The notes under the pieces: generated by a model
What the model was told of the DNA's origin: nothing
Seen by the model: the letters and a program-made list of their open reading frames with translations, nothing else
Databases searched by the model: none
Assembly: GCA_036507285.1 (NCBI GenBank)
Contig: CM071843.1
Span: 32,558,953 to 32,622,952, forward strand
Length of the DNA stretch: 64,000 nucleotides
DNA from: Trichosanthes cucumerina
Taxonomy: Eukaryota > Streptophyta > Magnoliopsida > Cucurbitales > Cucurbitaceae
Reading direction: 5' to 3'
Shown here: one piece after another, positions 34,200-45,396 of the stretch
Numbering within the stretch: position 1 is the first letter of the stretch
Layout of the letters: every line of letters begins with the position of its first letter
Translations under genes and position numbers: made by a program

Positions 34200-35630
34200 A
34201 TGACTAGCGCAATTATAACTCTACTCGCGTCCAATAAATTAGTGGGAGATAATTTACAAAGTTGGAAAAATAATTTACAAAGTTGGAAAAACAACATAAA
34301 CACGATTTTGGTAAATGACGACCAAGAGTTTGCGCTCACTGAGGAAGGTCCTCAGGTGCACGGTTCAACAGTCATATTCAACGATCTACAAACCTTCCAG
34401 TCCTTGGTGCAAACTAAGGGACAGGAAGCTAAGGCAAGTGTTGCCTTAAGACCTTTTCACAGGGGTTCGATCTCTGGGATAAAGTTTGTAGACTCTTCAG
34501 GCCCTAAGGGGAAGAAGGAGAAGTTGAAGGAAGTTAAGGTTGACCGCGCTGCCGCCCAAAAAGGCAAAGAAATCAAGAATGTTGCCAGAAAGTGTTTCTA
34601 CAACAACGGGGATGGACGCCTGAAAAGGAGTTGTCCCAAGTTCCTTGATGAAAAGAAGATGACAGGTAAATGTGATTTACTTGTCACAGAAATTTGTTTA
34701 GTGGAGAGTAATGACTCTGCTTGGATATTGGATTCAATCGCCACTAACCATGTTTGCTCTTCTTTTCAAGGATTAAGTTCCTGGCAGCGGCTGCAAGAGG
34801 GTGAGATAACACTCAGGGTTGGATCTGGAGAAGTTGTCTCAGCTGCAGCAATCGGCACGGTGAAGCTACATTTTGGCAGGAACTACATTTTGTTGGACAA
34901 TTTGTACATAGTTCCAGGGTTTACTAGAAACCTGGTTTCTATTTCCTGCCTTTTAGAACAGTGTATTTCCGTTTCTTTTTATGGTAATAAAGCGTTTATT
35001 TCCAGAAATGGTAATCAGATTTGTTCTGCTTCACTTGAGCATAATCTGTATGTTTTGAAACCTAATTCGGTCAAAAGTGTTTTGAATACTGAATTGTTTA
35101 AAACTGCAGAAACACGAACTAAGAAAGCGAAAGTTTCTCCTAAGAAAAATGCTCATCTTTGGCATCTACGGTTAGGCCACATTAATCTCAATAGGATTGA
35201 GAAACTAGTGAAGAGTGGACTTCTAAACGAGTTGGAAGAAAACTCTCTGTCGGTGTGTGAGTCATGCCTTGAGGGCAAGATGACCAAACGTTCTTTTAGT
35301 GGAAAAGGATATAGAGCCAAAGAGCCTCTTGAGTTAGTACATTCTGACCTCTGTGGTCTGATGAATGTTAAAGCTCGGAGCGATTATGAGTACTTCATGT
35401 CTTTCATAGACGATTACTCGAGATATGGGTATATTTACCTAATGCACAGGAAGTCTGAAACTCTTGAAAAGTTCAAGGAGTACAAGACTGAAGTTGAGAA
35501 TCTCTTAGGTAAATCGCTTAAAACACTTCGATCGGATCGAGGTGGAGAGTACATTGACACTGAATTCCAGGACTATATGATAGAACACGGAATTACGTCC
35601 CAACTCTCAGCACCTAGTATGCCACAGTAG
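34200..35630 (+). pseudogene. Copia F: gag, protease and integrase N-part
   Basis: The ATG at 34200 starts MTSAIITLL. A 21-bp direct duplication repeats NLQSWKN. The gag lacks roughly 130 residues present in D (EEGPQV runs straight into STVIFNDLQTFQS). The zinc knuckle is damaged (CFYNNGDGRLKRSC, one Cys and the His lost), and the protease reads DSIATNH instead of DSGATNH. The integrase HHCC finger (LWHLRLGHINLNRI, CESCLEGK) and core (HSDLCG, FIDDYSRYGY, LRSDRGGEY) look good until TAG at 35628-35630, where the Gln of PQQNG is expected. Confidence 0.94.
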
Positions 35631-36298
35631 AATGGTGTATCGGAGAGGAGAAACAGAACCTTGTTGGACATGGTTCGGTCGATGATGAGCTATGCTCGTC
35701 TCCCTGATTCTTTTTGGGGTTATGCAGTGGAGACTGCGGTCTATATTTTGAACAACGTTCCGCCAAAGAGTGTTTGTGAAACACCTTTCGAGCTCTGGAG
35801 TGGATGTAAAGGTAGTTTACATCACTTTAGAATTTGGGGATGCCCCGCCCACGTGTTGGTGTAAAACTCAAAAAAGTTGAAACCCCGTTCGAAATTGTGT
35901 CTATTCGTAGGTTACCCTAAAGAGACTAAGGGTGGTTTGTTTTTCGATCCTAAGGAAAATAGGGTGCTTGTGTCGACAAACGTCACTTTCCTTGAGGAAA
36001 ACCACGTCAGGGATCATTTACCAAGGAGTAAAATTGTGTTAAATGAAATGGACAGTACATCAGCAAGAGTTGTTGATGGGGCTAGTACGTCAACAAGTGT
36101 TGTTGATCCTAACACGTCTAGTCAAATCCGTTCCCAAGAGTTGGGAATGCCTCGACGTAGTGGGAGGACTGTGAGACAGCCTGATCGCTATATGGGTTTA
36201 GCTGAAACCTCAGTTGTCACTCCTGATGATGACTGTGAGAATCCATTTACCTATGATCAGGCAACGTTGATGTTGACAAAGACGAATGGATTAAAGAT
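35631..36298 (+). pseudogene. Copia F: integrase C-part and linker to RT
   Basis: After the stop the same protein continues: NGVSERRNRTLLDMVRSMM, YILNNVPPKSV, FRIWGCPAHVLV, stop at 35864, then SKLCLFVGYPKETKGG and VSTNVTFLEENHV. The linker carries MPRRSGRTVRQPDRYMGLAE. Near 36270 a frameshift leads to the RT frame that starts at 36299. Confidence 0.92.
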
Positions 36299-37476
36299 AT
36301 GGACCAGGAAATGGAGTCTATGTACTTCAATTATGTCTGGGAGCTTGTGGATCAACCGAATGGGGTAAAACCTATTGGTTGCAAATTGATCTACAAGCGT
36401 AAACGTGGCGTAGATGGGAAGGTGCAGACCTTCAAAGCCCGACTAGTGGCAAAGGGTTTTACCCAGGTTGAAGGGGTTGACTATGAGGAGACCTTTTCAC
36501 TGTTGCCATGGTAAAGTCGATCAGATCCTTCCGCCATTGTCGCGTATTATGACTACGCAGGTATGGCAGATGGACGTCAAGACAGGCTTTCTGAATGGCA
36601 AACTTGATGAGACCATCTACATGGACCAGCCCAAAGGGTTCATTGCCCAAGGCCAAGAGCAAAAGGTTTGTCGGCTTCATAGGTCCATTTATGGGCGGAA
36701 ACAAGCTTCGAGGTCTTGGAATATAAGGTTTCATGAGGCGATCAAATCTTATGGCTTTGATCAAAATGTCGATTTAGTCTGTGTGTCTACAAGAAAATCG
36801 TTGACAAAGCGTCGCATTTTTGTGTTGTATGTGGGCGATATTCTTCTCATTGGGAATGAGGTAGAATTTCTTACTGACGTTAAGAAGTGGCTAGCTTCGC
36901 AATTTCAAATGAAAGATTTGGGAGAAGCTCAATATGTTCTAGGTATCCAGATAGTTCGGAACCGGAAGAACAGAACGCTAGCCTTGTCTCAGACGTCTTA
37001 TATTGACAAGATGTTGTCTAGATATAAGATGCAGACCGATAAGGATTCTAGGAAATCCACTTCGGGGTCAGCCTTCATTCTGAATGGAGGAGCTGTAGTT
37101 TGGCGAACCATCAAGCAAGGATGCATCGCTGATTCCACTATGGAAGCGGAGTATGTTGCGGCTTGTGAAGATGCAAAGGAAGTTGTTTGGCTTAGGAAGT
37201 TCATGACGGATTTAGAAGTTGTTCCAAATATGAACTTATCGATCACACTGTTCTGTGATAACAGTGGTGCAGTAGCCAACTCACGTGAGCCTCGGAGCCA
37301 TAAGAGAGGCAAACACATTGAGCGCAAGTATCATCTGATACGGGAGATTGTGCACCGCGGAGACGTGACAGTCACGCAGATAGCGTCGGAGCACAAAGTA
37401 GCTGATCCATTTACAAAGCCCCTCACGGCTAAGGTGTTTGAGGGTCACCTAGAGAGTCTAGGTCTTCTCCGTTGTT
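36299..37476 (+). pseudogene. Copia F: reverse transcriptase and RNase H
   Basis: The RT starts DQEMESMYFNYVWELVD, GCKLIYKRKRGVDG, then has a shift and a short deletion near 36510-36550 before VWQMDVKTGFLNG. The catalytic site reads YVGD (36828-36839), Asp to Gly, which would abolish catalysis. After SYIDKMLSRYKMQ the protein jumps to TDKDSRKSTSGS, losing about 130 residues at a short shared ATGCAGA/CAGACC sequence. RNase H is otherwise complete (MEAEYVAACEDAKEVVWLRK, CDNSGAVANSREPRSHKRGK). The C-terminus runs into a foreign LTR at about 37477. Confidence 0.94.
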
Positions 37477-38714
37477 TTCTAGGTGAGGGAGGAAGGTGGG
37501 TTCCCTTTAGGAGAGGTGAGGTATTTTGAGAGAGATGTGTTCTTTGGACCTCTTCCAACAACACAACAAAAGAGAGCTTGTAATTCCTTACAATGACTTG
37601 ACCTAGTTGCATCTCATGAAACCATATATATAGGGGAATGGGATGGAAAAGATCATCCTACCCCTCCTTTATTCTCTCTTTAGTATATAGTTTATATATG
37701 AATCTAATTCACATTAAAACTATATATTATATCAATTATATCATATATAATTGATATAACACCTCATGTATGAAATTGAACACTTCAATTTCACTCCTAA
37801 CTTTATACCCTCAATATTACCATATTGAGCCAACGGAGGGATCTAATGGACCTACAGTTCATGAGCTCCAATGATGTGAGATTAACCGATCAAACTCTTT
37901 GATCCAGTTAATCAATATTCATTAACTACAAGTCACTCCACTATAGACTTGTAGTTGCACTCGCTCACTTGTAGATAATATTGTGTCCACTGATATAGTC
38001 ATTACCCATGAGTCGACCCTTCACAGGTTGTTCGTAATCACAGCTGGGTCAAATTACCGTTTTACCCCTATGATTACCTCTTTGCTCCTTAAGCACCACT
38101 GATCCTCTAATGAACAACAAGTCTAAGGTCCTACCTTAGACTCATACCCTCATAGAGGGCGGGCCCCATTGTTCAAGACCTGGAGTCAGTTCTTAAGGGA
38201 ACAACCTATCTAATTCCTTAGTGTAGGAATGAGTGAATTCCATCTTGCACAGTAAAGTTCCCAGCTACCTACGAGGTTTTGTCCCTGAGAAGGTAGGCTT
38301 ATTGAGTCGGCTACAGGCCACTCTCACCCATACTAGTCTAAGGACAAACCCCTATAAGCAGGAGTTCTTAACTTGCTTAGGATTCAGGTCGAGTCACTAA
38401 TGACCATCTATAAATTACTAGTCTTATCCTACATGAATGAGTTGGATTACCTCATTTGTACTAATTACAAAGTGGGTCGCATCCATGGTGTTACCAGAAT
38501 GAGGTTTCCAACCTTATTCTTATACCATAGACCATTTAGGTTATATTCTTGAAGTCAACCCAAATAGTGTCCACTACACTGATTTCAAGATAAATGTTAT
38601 AACCTTGGAGCTTAGTTTATTGGATTTATTAAAGCAAGACTGTAATCTTATCAAAACAAATAACACTTTATTTAATTGGTCAAATTACACAAGTTTAGGG
38701 CATAAATCCCAACA
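37477..38714 (-). repeat. Copia LTR fragment H, a third LTR family
   Basis: On the minus strand it starts TGTTGGGATTTATGCCC (38714) and runs about 1.2 kb, with the same block order as C1 and C2 but clearly diverged. The inner end is lost where it meets pol of F. No primer site or coding sequence belongs to it. Confidence 0.8.
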
Positions 38715-39568
38715 CAATACCCATGAGTCGACCCTTCACAGGTTGTTCGTAGACACTGTTGGGTCAAATTATCGTTTTACCCTTGTGTCTACTTCTTGCT
38801 CCTTAAGTCTCCACTGCTCCTCTAATGAACAACAACGTTGTAATGGTCCAACCATACCCAATACCCCTCTCGTTCCAGTGAGAGGGTGGGCGCGCGTTGT
38901 CCAAGCCCTGGAGACAACACTTAAAGGAACAACCCCTCTAGTTTCCCTAAAGGCGGAAACGAGTGAATTCCATCTCGCGTAGTTAAGTTCCCAGCTCCCT
39001 ACTTGGTCCTGCCCCTGAGAAGATAGACATATTGGGCGAGTAACTGTGACCACCCTCACCCGTACTAGTCATAGGTTAGACCCCCGTAGACAGGAGTCCA
39101 TAACACGCTCAAGATTCAGGTCGAGTCACTAATGGTCATCTACGAAGTTATTAGTCCATACTGTTAACGGTGTTACATCAGTAGGTCTAATAATTCACGG
39201 TCCGGTCTTATACAATGTCATTGTACAGGATGCCCCCACTCGCATGTCAACCACATGAATGAGTCAGATCACCACGTTTGTATCTTAATATAAAGCGGGT
39301 CGCATCCACAGCGTATCCAGGATTAAGTCTCCAACCCTATCCATATACTGTAGACCATTCGGGTCATTAACTCGAACGCGATCCTCCCTGTGTGTCCACT
39401 ACACACCGTTCAAGTTCTAGTTCTCTCATATATTCAATGACCCTGGAGCTTAGTTTATTGGACAAAGTTTGTAAAATTTGCGGACACAAAATGATGAAAT
39501 AAATAACTTTTATTAATTTCAAATGTTAAATTTACAAACTAAACGAGATTAGGACATAGATGCCAACA
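38715..39568 (-). repeat. C1-family LTR fragment, minus strand
   Basis: It covers about the first 850 bp of the C1 LTR (TGTTGGCATCTATGTCC at 39568 reading leftwards). The rest has been replaced by LTR H. Its right edge lies against an integrase fragment. Confidence 0.82.
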
Positions 39569-39861
39569 GTAATTCCATGTTATATCATATAGTCCTGGAA
39601 AAGGTCCATGTACTCTACACCTCGATCAGATCCAAGTGTTTTGATCGATTTACCTAACTAGTTCTCAATCTAAGTCTTAAACTCCTTGAACTTTTCAAGT
39701 GCTTCAGACTTATGGTGCATTAGGTTAACATACCCATATCTTGAATAGTCATCTATAAAAGAGATGAAGTATTCATAGCCTCCTCTGGCTTTAACACTCA
39801 TCAGACCACAAAGGTCAGTATATAAGCTCCAAAGGCTCTTTGGCTCTATAACCTTTTCCAC
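39569..39861 (-). pseudogene. Copia integrase fragment
   Basis: 39861-39670 reads SLYTDLCGLMSVKARGGYEY, FISFIDDYSRYGYVNLMHHK and EALEKFKEFKT, the start of the integrase core of the C1/D/F group. Nothing else of the element remains on this side. Confidence 0.88.
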
Positions 39862-41058
39862 TATGTCACCACAACCTGAAAATCTAGTGCAACAATCAGT
39901 TGAGACTATTGAGGCTCAAACAAAAGGCACAAACTCAAGATCACAACGAGTTAGAAGAAGACCAGCTTGGATGGAAGATTATGAGGTTAGTGGTGATTTT
40001 TCTGATGAAACACTTGTCCATTATGCTTTATTATCAGAATGTGATCTATTAACTTTTGAATAAGTTGTCAAATATATGAAATGGAAGCATGTCATGGATG
40101 AAAAGATTAAGTTGATAGATAAAAACAACACTTTGAGAGTTCCTCAAGGGCAAAAATTCATTGGTGTTAAATGGATTTACAAGCTGAATAAAAATGGCCA
40201 AGTAGACAACTACAAAGTTCGTCTTGTTGCAAAGGGGTACAAGCAACAAATTGGTAATGATTACCATGAAGTTTTTGCTCCAGTTGCAAGACACGATACC
40301 ATTCGAATGGTAGTAGAATCGACAACACAAAAAAATTGGAAAATTCTTCAAATGAATGTAAAATTAGCCTTCTACAGGGAAACTTGAATGAAGAAGTTTT
40401 CATATATCAACCTCCTAGCTATGTTCAACAGAGCAACGAAGGAAAGGTATGTCGATTGAAGAAAGCTTTATATGGCTTGGAACAAGCTCCTAGGGCTTGG
40501 TATAGTCGAATTGAGGCCTACTTTATTAAAGTTGGATTTGAAAAATGTGCATATGAACCTACTCTTTTTATTAAATTTCAACCTGCAAACAAGATTTTGA
40601 TAGTATGTTATATATAGATGATTTGATTTATACAGGCAATGATTCAGTTATGTTTGAAGAATTCAAGCAATCCATGATGGTAGAGTTTGAAATGACAGAT
40701 CTAATGATGATGCATTATTTTCTCAGCATTGACATAAGGTAATCAACAGCTAGAATTTTCCTGTATCAGAAGAAATATGCACTAGAGATCTTGTATAGGT
40801 TTCAAATGAAGAATTGCAACTCAACCATAACTCCAGCTGATCCAGTTTGAAGCTCACAAAGGACCATGAAGTAAAGGAGATCAACAATAGTCTTTATAAG
40901 AAAATGGTTGGAAGCTTCATGTACTTGACAACTACAAAGGTCGGATATTATGTACCCTGTAAGTTTAATTTGCAGGTTTATGGAATCTCCAACTAAGCTT
41001 CATATTCTTGCTGCCAAACGAATCTTACGTTACCTAAAAGGGGCTTCTGATCTTGGCA
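39862..41058 (+). pseudogene. Copia element I: RT part (a different lineage)
   Basis: The sequence starts without LTR or gag. SQRVRRRPAWMEDYEVSG is the linker before RT. The RT follows: GVKWIYKLNKNGQVDNYKVR, LVAKGYKQQIGNDYHEVFAP, a shift near 40380, IYQPPSYVQQSNEGKVCRLK, ALYGLEQAPRAWYSRI, and a catalytic YIDD readable near 40608-40625 after another shift. It then decays through several stops up to ILRYLKGASDLGIL at 41058. The lineage differs from elements A-F (nearer the TNT1/RE1 style; inference). Confidence 0.9.
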
Positions 41059-41674
41059 TTCTTTATTAGGGGTGTTCATCGGTTGGGTTGGGTCGGGTTG
41101 AGACACTTTTTAGACCCAACCCAATTGTTCGGGTTGTAAATTTCTTTAACCCGAACAACCCTTATTAAATAATGAACCCAACCCATCCCAACCATGAAAC
41201 ATTTGGGTTGGGTTGGTTCGGGTTGTTCGGGTCATTTATTCAAAATTTTACTTTTAAGAAAAAGTAAAATGTTAATACGTAAATCAACTGTTTATTTTAT
41301 TCTTCAAACATTGAATTAAAATTAGTCACTTCGTTTTAATTTATATTATGAAAAATTACACTCTAAAGACTTAAGAAAATATATTTTTAAGAGTTATTAA
41401 AAAATAAATAATTATGAAATTAAATAAAAATAAATTAAATACATGTATATATAATTGTATGATAAGTAAAAATATAATTTTTAAAATTAAGTTCAGGTTG
41501 GTCGGGTCAATCCAAATTAATTTTAGGTGAACCTATGAACCAACTCAACCCATAAATTTTCAATTATTTGAACCCAACCCAATCCAAATAAATCTATAAC
41601 CCAATCCGACGGGTTAGGTTGGGTTGGTCAGGTTGTTTGGGTTATCGAATTTTTTGAACACTCTTATTCTTTAT
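41059..41674. repeat. 8-bp target duplication of the MITE in element I
   Basis: TTCTTTAT stands at 41059-41066 and again at 41667-41674, a perfect 8-bp duplication as hAT-type transposons make. Confidence 0.92.
41067..41666. mobile_element. hAT-type MITE, 600 bp
   Basis: Its termini are TAGGGGTGTTCA and, inverted, TAAGAGTGTTCA. Subterminal runs of GGGTTGGGTT and, near the other end, AACCCAACCC form a longer imperfect inverted repeat. There is no ORF of size. It splits the pol gene of copia I. A related element lies at 52931-53636. Confidence 0.92.
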
Positions 41675-42201
41675 TAAAAAAAAAGAATTAAATCTCATTG
41701 GTTTTAGTGATAGTGATTATGCGGGAGATTTAAATGATAGAAAGATTACTTTAGGATATGTTTTCATGTTTGGTTCAGGAGCTATCTCATGGTCTTCAAA
41801 AAAGTAGTCAATCGTCACATTATCTACTACTGAAGTTGAATTTGTAGCAGCAACATCATGTGCATGTCAAGCCATCAAGTTGAAGAACATTCTTGAGAAG
41901 TTGCATTATAAGCAACAAGAAACATTTATTATTTATTATAATAACACTTCAATAATCAAACTTTCAAAGAATCATGTATTGCATGGACAAAGCAAACACA
42001 TTGATATAAGACATCATTATTTAAGGGATCTTACAAATGACAGAATCATCAAACTAAGCTATTGCGGGAGTGAAGATCAAGTTGATATTTTGACCAAGCC
42101 TCCCAAATTAGCAACATTTGTCAAGATTCGAAATTTGCTTGGTGTTGTCTCTTTGTCTAGTCTAAACTAAATATTAATGACATCGTTTTAGTTTAAGGGG
42201 G
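41675..42201 (+). pseudogene. Copia element I: RNase H and polypurine tract
   Basis: It continues pol after the MITE: LIGFSDSDYAGDLNDRK, a stop where SKKQ is expected, STTEVEFVAATSCACQAI, then 41880-42170 in one frame (LSKNHVLHGQSKHIDIRHHY, SEDQVDILTKP). The polypurine tract GTTTAAGGGGG (42191-42201) precedes the LTR. Confidence 0.9.
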
Positions 42202-42378
42202 TGTTATAGTTATTTTTAATGAAGTCAAATAATTTACCAAGTCGATAGGATAGTTTCCTATTTCTAAGTTTTTTTCTAGTTTTATGGAAGCCTATTTTGG
42301 TTTCAGGACTATTCATCATCAATTCTCTCATCACTTTCTTCCTCTCTTTTATTCGTGCTCTCTTCTCATAGAGTAACA
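42202..42378 (+). repeat. Putative 3' LTR of copia I (177 bp)
   Basis: It begins TGTTATAG right after the polypurine tract and can end at TAACA (42374-42378), giving the 5-bp inverted termini TGTTA/TAACA. No second LTR is present to confirm the length. Confidence 0.5.
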
Positions 42379-43389
42379 AAAATCACAAATATGGTTTGAT
42401 CATCTTGATTTCAATATCGATTCCATCTAAATATCAATCTCAATATAGATATCGATTTCTCATTCTATGGCCAAAGTTGCAAATATTGATTTAGATATTG
42501 ATTTATCATTCTCGCAAATATGGCCAAAAATCGAAGACAAAAATGCCAACTCTCAAAAGCGATAGTAAGAGCGAGAATCGACTTCCAGTTCAAAATCCCT
42601 TCTTCCATTGCACATTTTAGTTTATGAAAATAGTCACGATTTATGAAAAGAGCAAGTAAATTTGCGAGATCAGAAATGTACATGCTAAAAATATGGCTTT
42701 TTCCATGGCTAAAATAATGGCCAAAAGTACTAAAACAATGAAGATTAGAGGATTGAGGGGAATTACATAAAAGCAAATAAGAAAAAGTTTTAATAAAACC
42801 ATAAAATAATTAAAAATAATTATGAATTTTAATGTTTTTTATCACCATGAAGAAATTCCAAAAAAAAAAAAAAGAAGGAAGAAGAAGAGGAAGGAGAAGG
42901 AAGGAGGAATAAGAAAGAAAAGATAATCGTGAAGATGTTAAAACGAAAGGGCAAACCATGGGTAGTAAGCCAAAAAGATGATGTTGAGTATCCTTTTAGG
43001 TGTAATGAGATTAGGGAATAGAATTAAGGAATAGGATTACAGATTTTGTACAGGACCCAACAATTCCATATTCATCTAATTGCTAGCAAATATACTATAT
43101 AATATACACAAATGAGAATAGATAATGAATTCTAAAAAACTGAGTTCGCCTTCTTACTGTATGGTTAAAAATGTACACAATATAGCCTTTTTAAATATCT
43201 ATAAGTATTTCATTATGCTTATTACATAGGTCTACTAATCTCATGAGCTATTTGACTCTACAATATTTAGTTAGGTAGAAACTCAATAAGATTTTAACCT
43301 CCTACATACGTGACCATCATGGGATATGAATTCATTCTCCTAAAAAGTACAATATAATAAGTCTTAACATATGTCTACAATCTCTAAAT
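42379..43389. other. No gene seen
   Basis: This is AT-rich single-copy-looking sequence with repeated GATATCGAT-like words (42420-42540) and a purine tract of A/G at about 42855-42915. I see no coding potential on either strand. Confidence 0.6.
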
Positions 43390-43400
43390 TCTGAAAAATA

Positions 43401-43511
43401 GGTCAACAAGAACATAGCTCAACTAACATCAAGTATGACTCATGACCAAGAGGTCATGAGTTCGAAGCCCCCCACCCCAATTGTTGATGTACTCAAAAAA
43501 AAAAAAAAAAA
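43401..43511 (+). mobile_element. tRNA-derived SINE, 111 bp
   Basis: An A-box-like ATAGCTCAACTA (43414-43425) and a B-box-like GAGTTCGAAGCCC (43458-43470) about 32 nt apart mark a tRNA-like polymerase III promoter. The element ends in an A run (to 43511). An 11-bp duplication TCTGAAAAATA flanks it (43390-43400 and 43512-43522). It lies about 230 bp beyond the TRS33 stop codon, so it may be in or near that gene's 3' end. Confidence 0.88.
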
Positions 43512-43736
43512 TCTGAAAAATAACTGATATTGACTTTCATGCATACACAAACGTTTGTCCGACAGATTTTTGTGCTCAAAGTTTCAATGGCTTAGGAGAG
43601 GAGAAAGAGACAGAGATGGCAAAAAATAAACAAAAAAGAAGAAAGAAAGGAACCATTACAACTGGAGAGAGTGGTGAGGACCTAGCGCATCTTCATAACC
43701 CACAGAGATAAAATCTACTTTTTGATACACTTCTCG

Positions 43737-43765
43737 TCAGGCCTTTATACGAACAACAAATGAAC
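43737..43765 (-). CDS. TRS33: TRAPP subunit Trs33/TRAPPC6-like, last exon
   Basis: The 29-nt last exon follows an AG acceptor (TGAAATAG, minus strand) and, with the split codon of the exon before, encodes CSFVVRIKA and TGA. This matches the usual C-terminus of plant Trs33 proteins. It is too short for ORF scans. Frame and splice phase agree with the upstream exon. Confidence 0.88.
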
Positions 43766-43859
43766 CTATTTCATAATACAAGCAATTACAGCAGATCATT
43801 CTCATTTCTCAACTCAGAAGAAGGAAAGTGGGAATCAAGATCGAAGTATGATTACTTAC

Positions 43860-44079
43860 ATGCAGGAAGATTTGAAATATCAGCAGAAACTGCACAAGGA
43901 ATTCCCAAATTTGAGAGAGCGCCCCTTATGATTCCGCATGGGAAATATAGATGCATACTTGTCGCCTGAGCTGCCTTGTTTTCACCATCTGCAGAATTTT
44001 CCTGTGATTCACTTTGCGGAGGATCGATCGACATACGTGTAAGCCAGCGAAATCGATTATCTTGCAAAACAAAGGTGCC
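43860..44079 (-). CDS. TRS33: TRAPP subunit Trs33/TRAPPC6-like, middle exon
   Basis: This 220-nt exon begins at GTFVLQDNRFRWLTRMSIDP, contains a Gln/Ser/Glu-rich insert and then the conserved HLYFPCGIIRGALSNLGIPC and VSADISNLPA. Acceptor TTTTGTAG and donor GTAAGT are both good. Trs33 forms a Bet3-like alpha/beta fold in the TRAPP complex, a tether and Rab exchange factor at the Golgi. All visible residues look normal, with no stops, unlike the repeats around it. Confidence 0.93.
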
Positions 44080-44177
44080 CTACAAAACAATTTTCCAAAT
44101 TTAGGTCAAGTTCAGGTAGGATTTAAAGTACACATGATAAAGAAAGGGCTGCTCCTAGGTTTGGCTTTGGATCTTAC

Positions 44178-44295
44178 TCTATGATTTGTTTTCAAGTTGT
44201 CTATCTGCTTTTTGAAGAGTTCAGACCAGAAGTCCTTGCAGATAAATTTGATTGCCTCAAGATGATCAGTGAACCGAGGCCGCTCCATTGTATAC
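44178..44295 (-). CDS. TRS33: TRAPP subunit Trs33/TRAPPC6-like, first visible exon
   Basis: This 118-nt exon encodes YTMERPRFTDHLEAIKFICK and DFWSELFKKQIDNLKTNHR, highly conserved in plant and animal Trs33/TRAPPC6. It has acceptor TCATTAG and donor GTAAGA. Together the three exons give about 121 residues against about 170 for the family, so some 50 N-terminal residues are missing. I find no exon for them further right in the window; they may lie across a very large repeat-filled intron or be lost. Confidence 0.93.
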
Positions 44296-44699
44296 CTAAT
44301 GAGAACAGAGCATAATAGTTAAGTTGCAGTATTTAATCATCAATTAGCATGAAAAAAAAAAAAGTCAATAAATGGGCAAGGAAAAATGGAAGCTAAGACC
44401 GGTATTAAGCTAACCCATAATACATAGACTCTAGGCAGAAAATTTAATCTGAAATCAAATACAAGCTAAACCATCACTTGGGAAAGATCAGAGAGTTCCC
44501 CTTGCTCTACCAGCTTCTACTTTCCTACCAATGAAAGCATACCCCCCCCCCCCCCCATCTTTACATCTAATATATACTTCTCTTACTGGCGACTTCTCAT
44601 TCCCCTACAGTCCCATCGTGGGGTGAGATTCTTGCATTAGTATTATGCCCATGCCCACCCCCAACGCATTCTGTCCACAATTGGCACAAAAATTGTGAT
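44296..44699. other. No gene seen; poly-C tract
   Basis: It is non-coding sequence upstream of the TRS33 exon (intron if the gene is intact). A run of 15 C lies at 44542-44556. No N-terminal TRS33 exon is recognisable. Confidence 0.6.
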
Positions 44700-45396
44700 A
44701 GTATCCAACTGGCCTAGAATCATCATAACTCAAATTTTGGGTGCATGTCATTGATCCTTTGCAGTAATTTCAAAAGGATTAGTAGCAACTTCATCAGCTA
44801 CGCTAACATGATATGGCCAAATACATGTGGGATAGTGCAAACTGACACTTTTTACTATTGGCAACTAACTGATCCTCCCGAAGCACCTGAAGAACTGCCG
44901 CAAGAAGCTCAACATGATCCTTCAAATTGGCACTATAGCTAAGAATGTCATTAAAAAAGAACATGACAACCTGTAAGAAGGGCTGGAGGGTATAATCATC
45001 AAAGATAGGAAACTTAAGGGAATATCACTCAACCTTAATGGCATTACTATGGATATCCTCTAGTAAGAGCTTAATCTGGGGATACCCTCCAATTTGATTC
45101 TGGAAAAGATATTGCCAGCATAGAGTTTGTCTAGCAACTCATCCACAACTCAAATGAGATATTTGTGTGGAATCATAACTCAATTTAAAGCCTTACAACA
45201 AACATAAAAATGTAAGTGTTCTCTTAATCAATAAAACGGGGCTTGGAAACAAACTAGTTCTCAGTGGAACAATCCCATCCAATAACATCCCGTTAACCAA
45301 CTGCTCAACTTCATCCTTTTGAAATTGTGGGAAATTCATCCATTCCTTGCTGGATTTCCTCCCGGGCATCAGTACACAACGTGACAACAATTCCAC
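44700..45396 (-). pseudogene. Ty3/gypsy RT relic
   Basis: The minus strand reads FQKDEVEQLVNGMLLDGIVP and SLFPSPVLLIKR (45396-45193), then, after decayed sequence, FFNDILSYSANLKDHVELL and VLREDQLVANSKKCQF, which correspond to the gypsy RT catalytic region (usual YVDDILVYS) and its downstream block. Only short pieces stay in frame. It is old. Confidence 0.8.

Noticed and set aside
42379..43389. Further TRS33 exons or other host gene
   Set aside because: No coding-like frame or splice-linked segment could be found on either strand.
44542..44556. Poly-C run of 15
   Set aside because: A simple tract of a kind often caused by slippage or sequencing; no associated feature.
45193..45396. Possible short host gene
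   Set aside because: The residues FQKDEVEQLV and SPVLLIKR are those of a gypsy RT, so it is a transposon relic.
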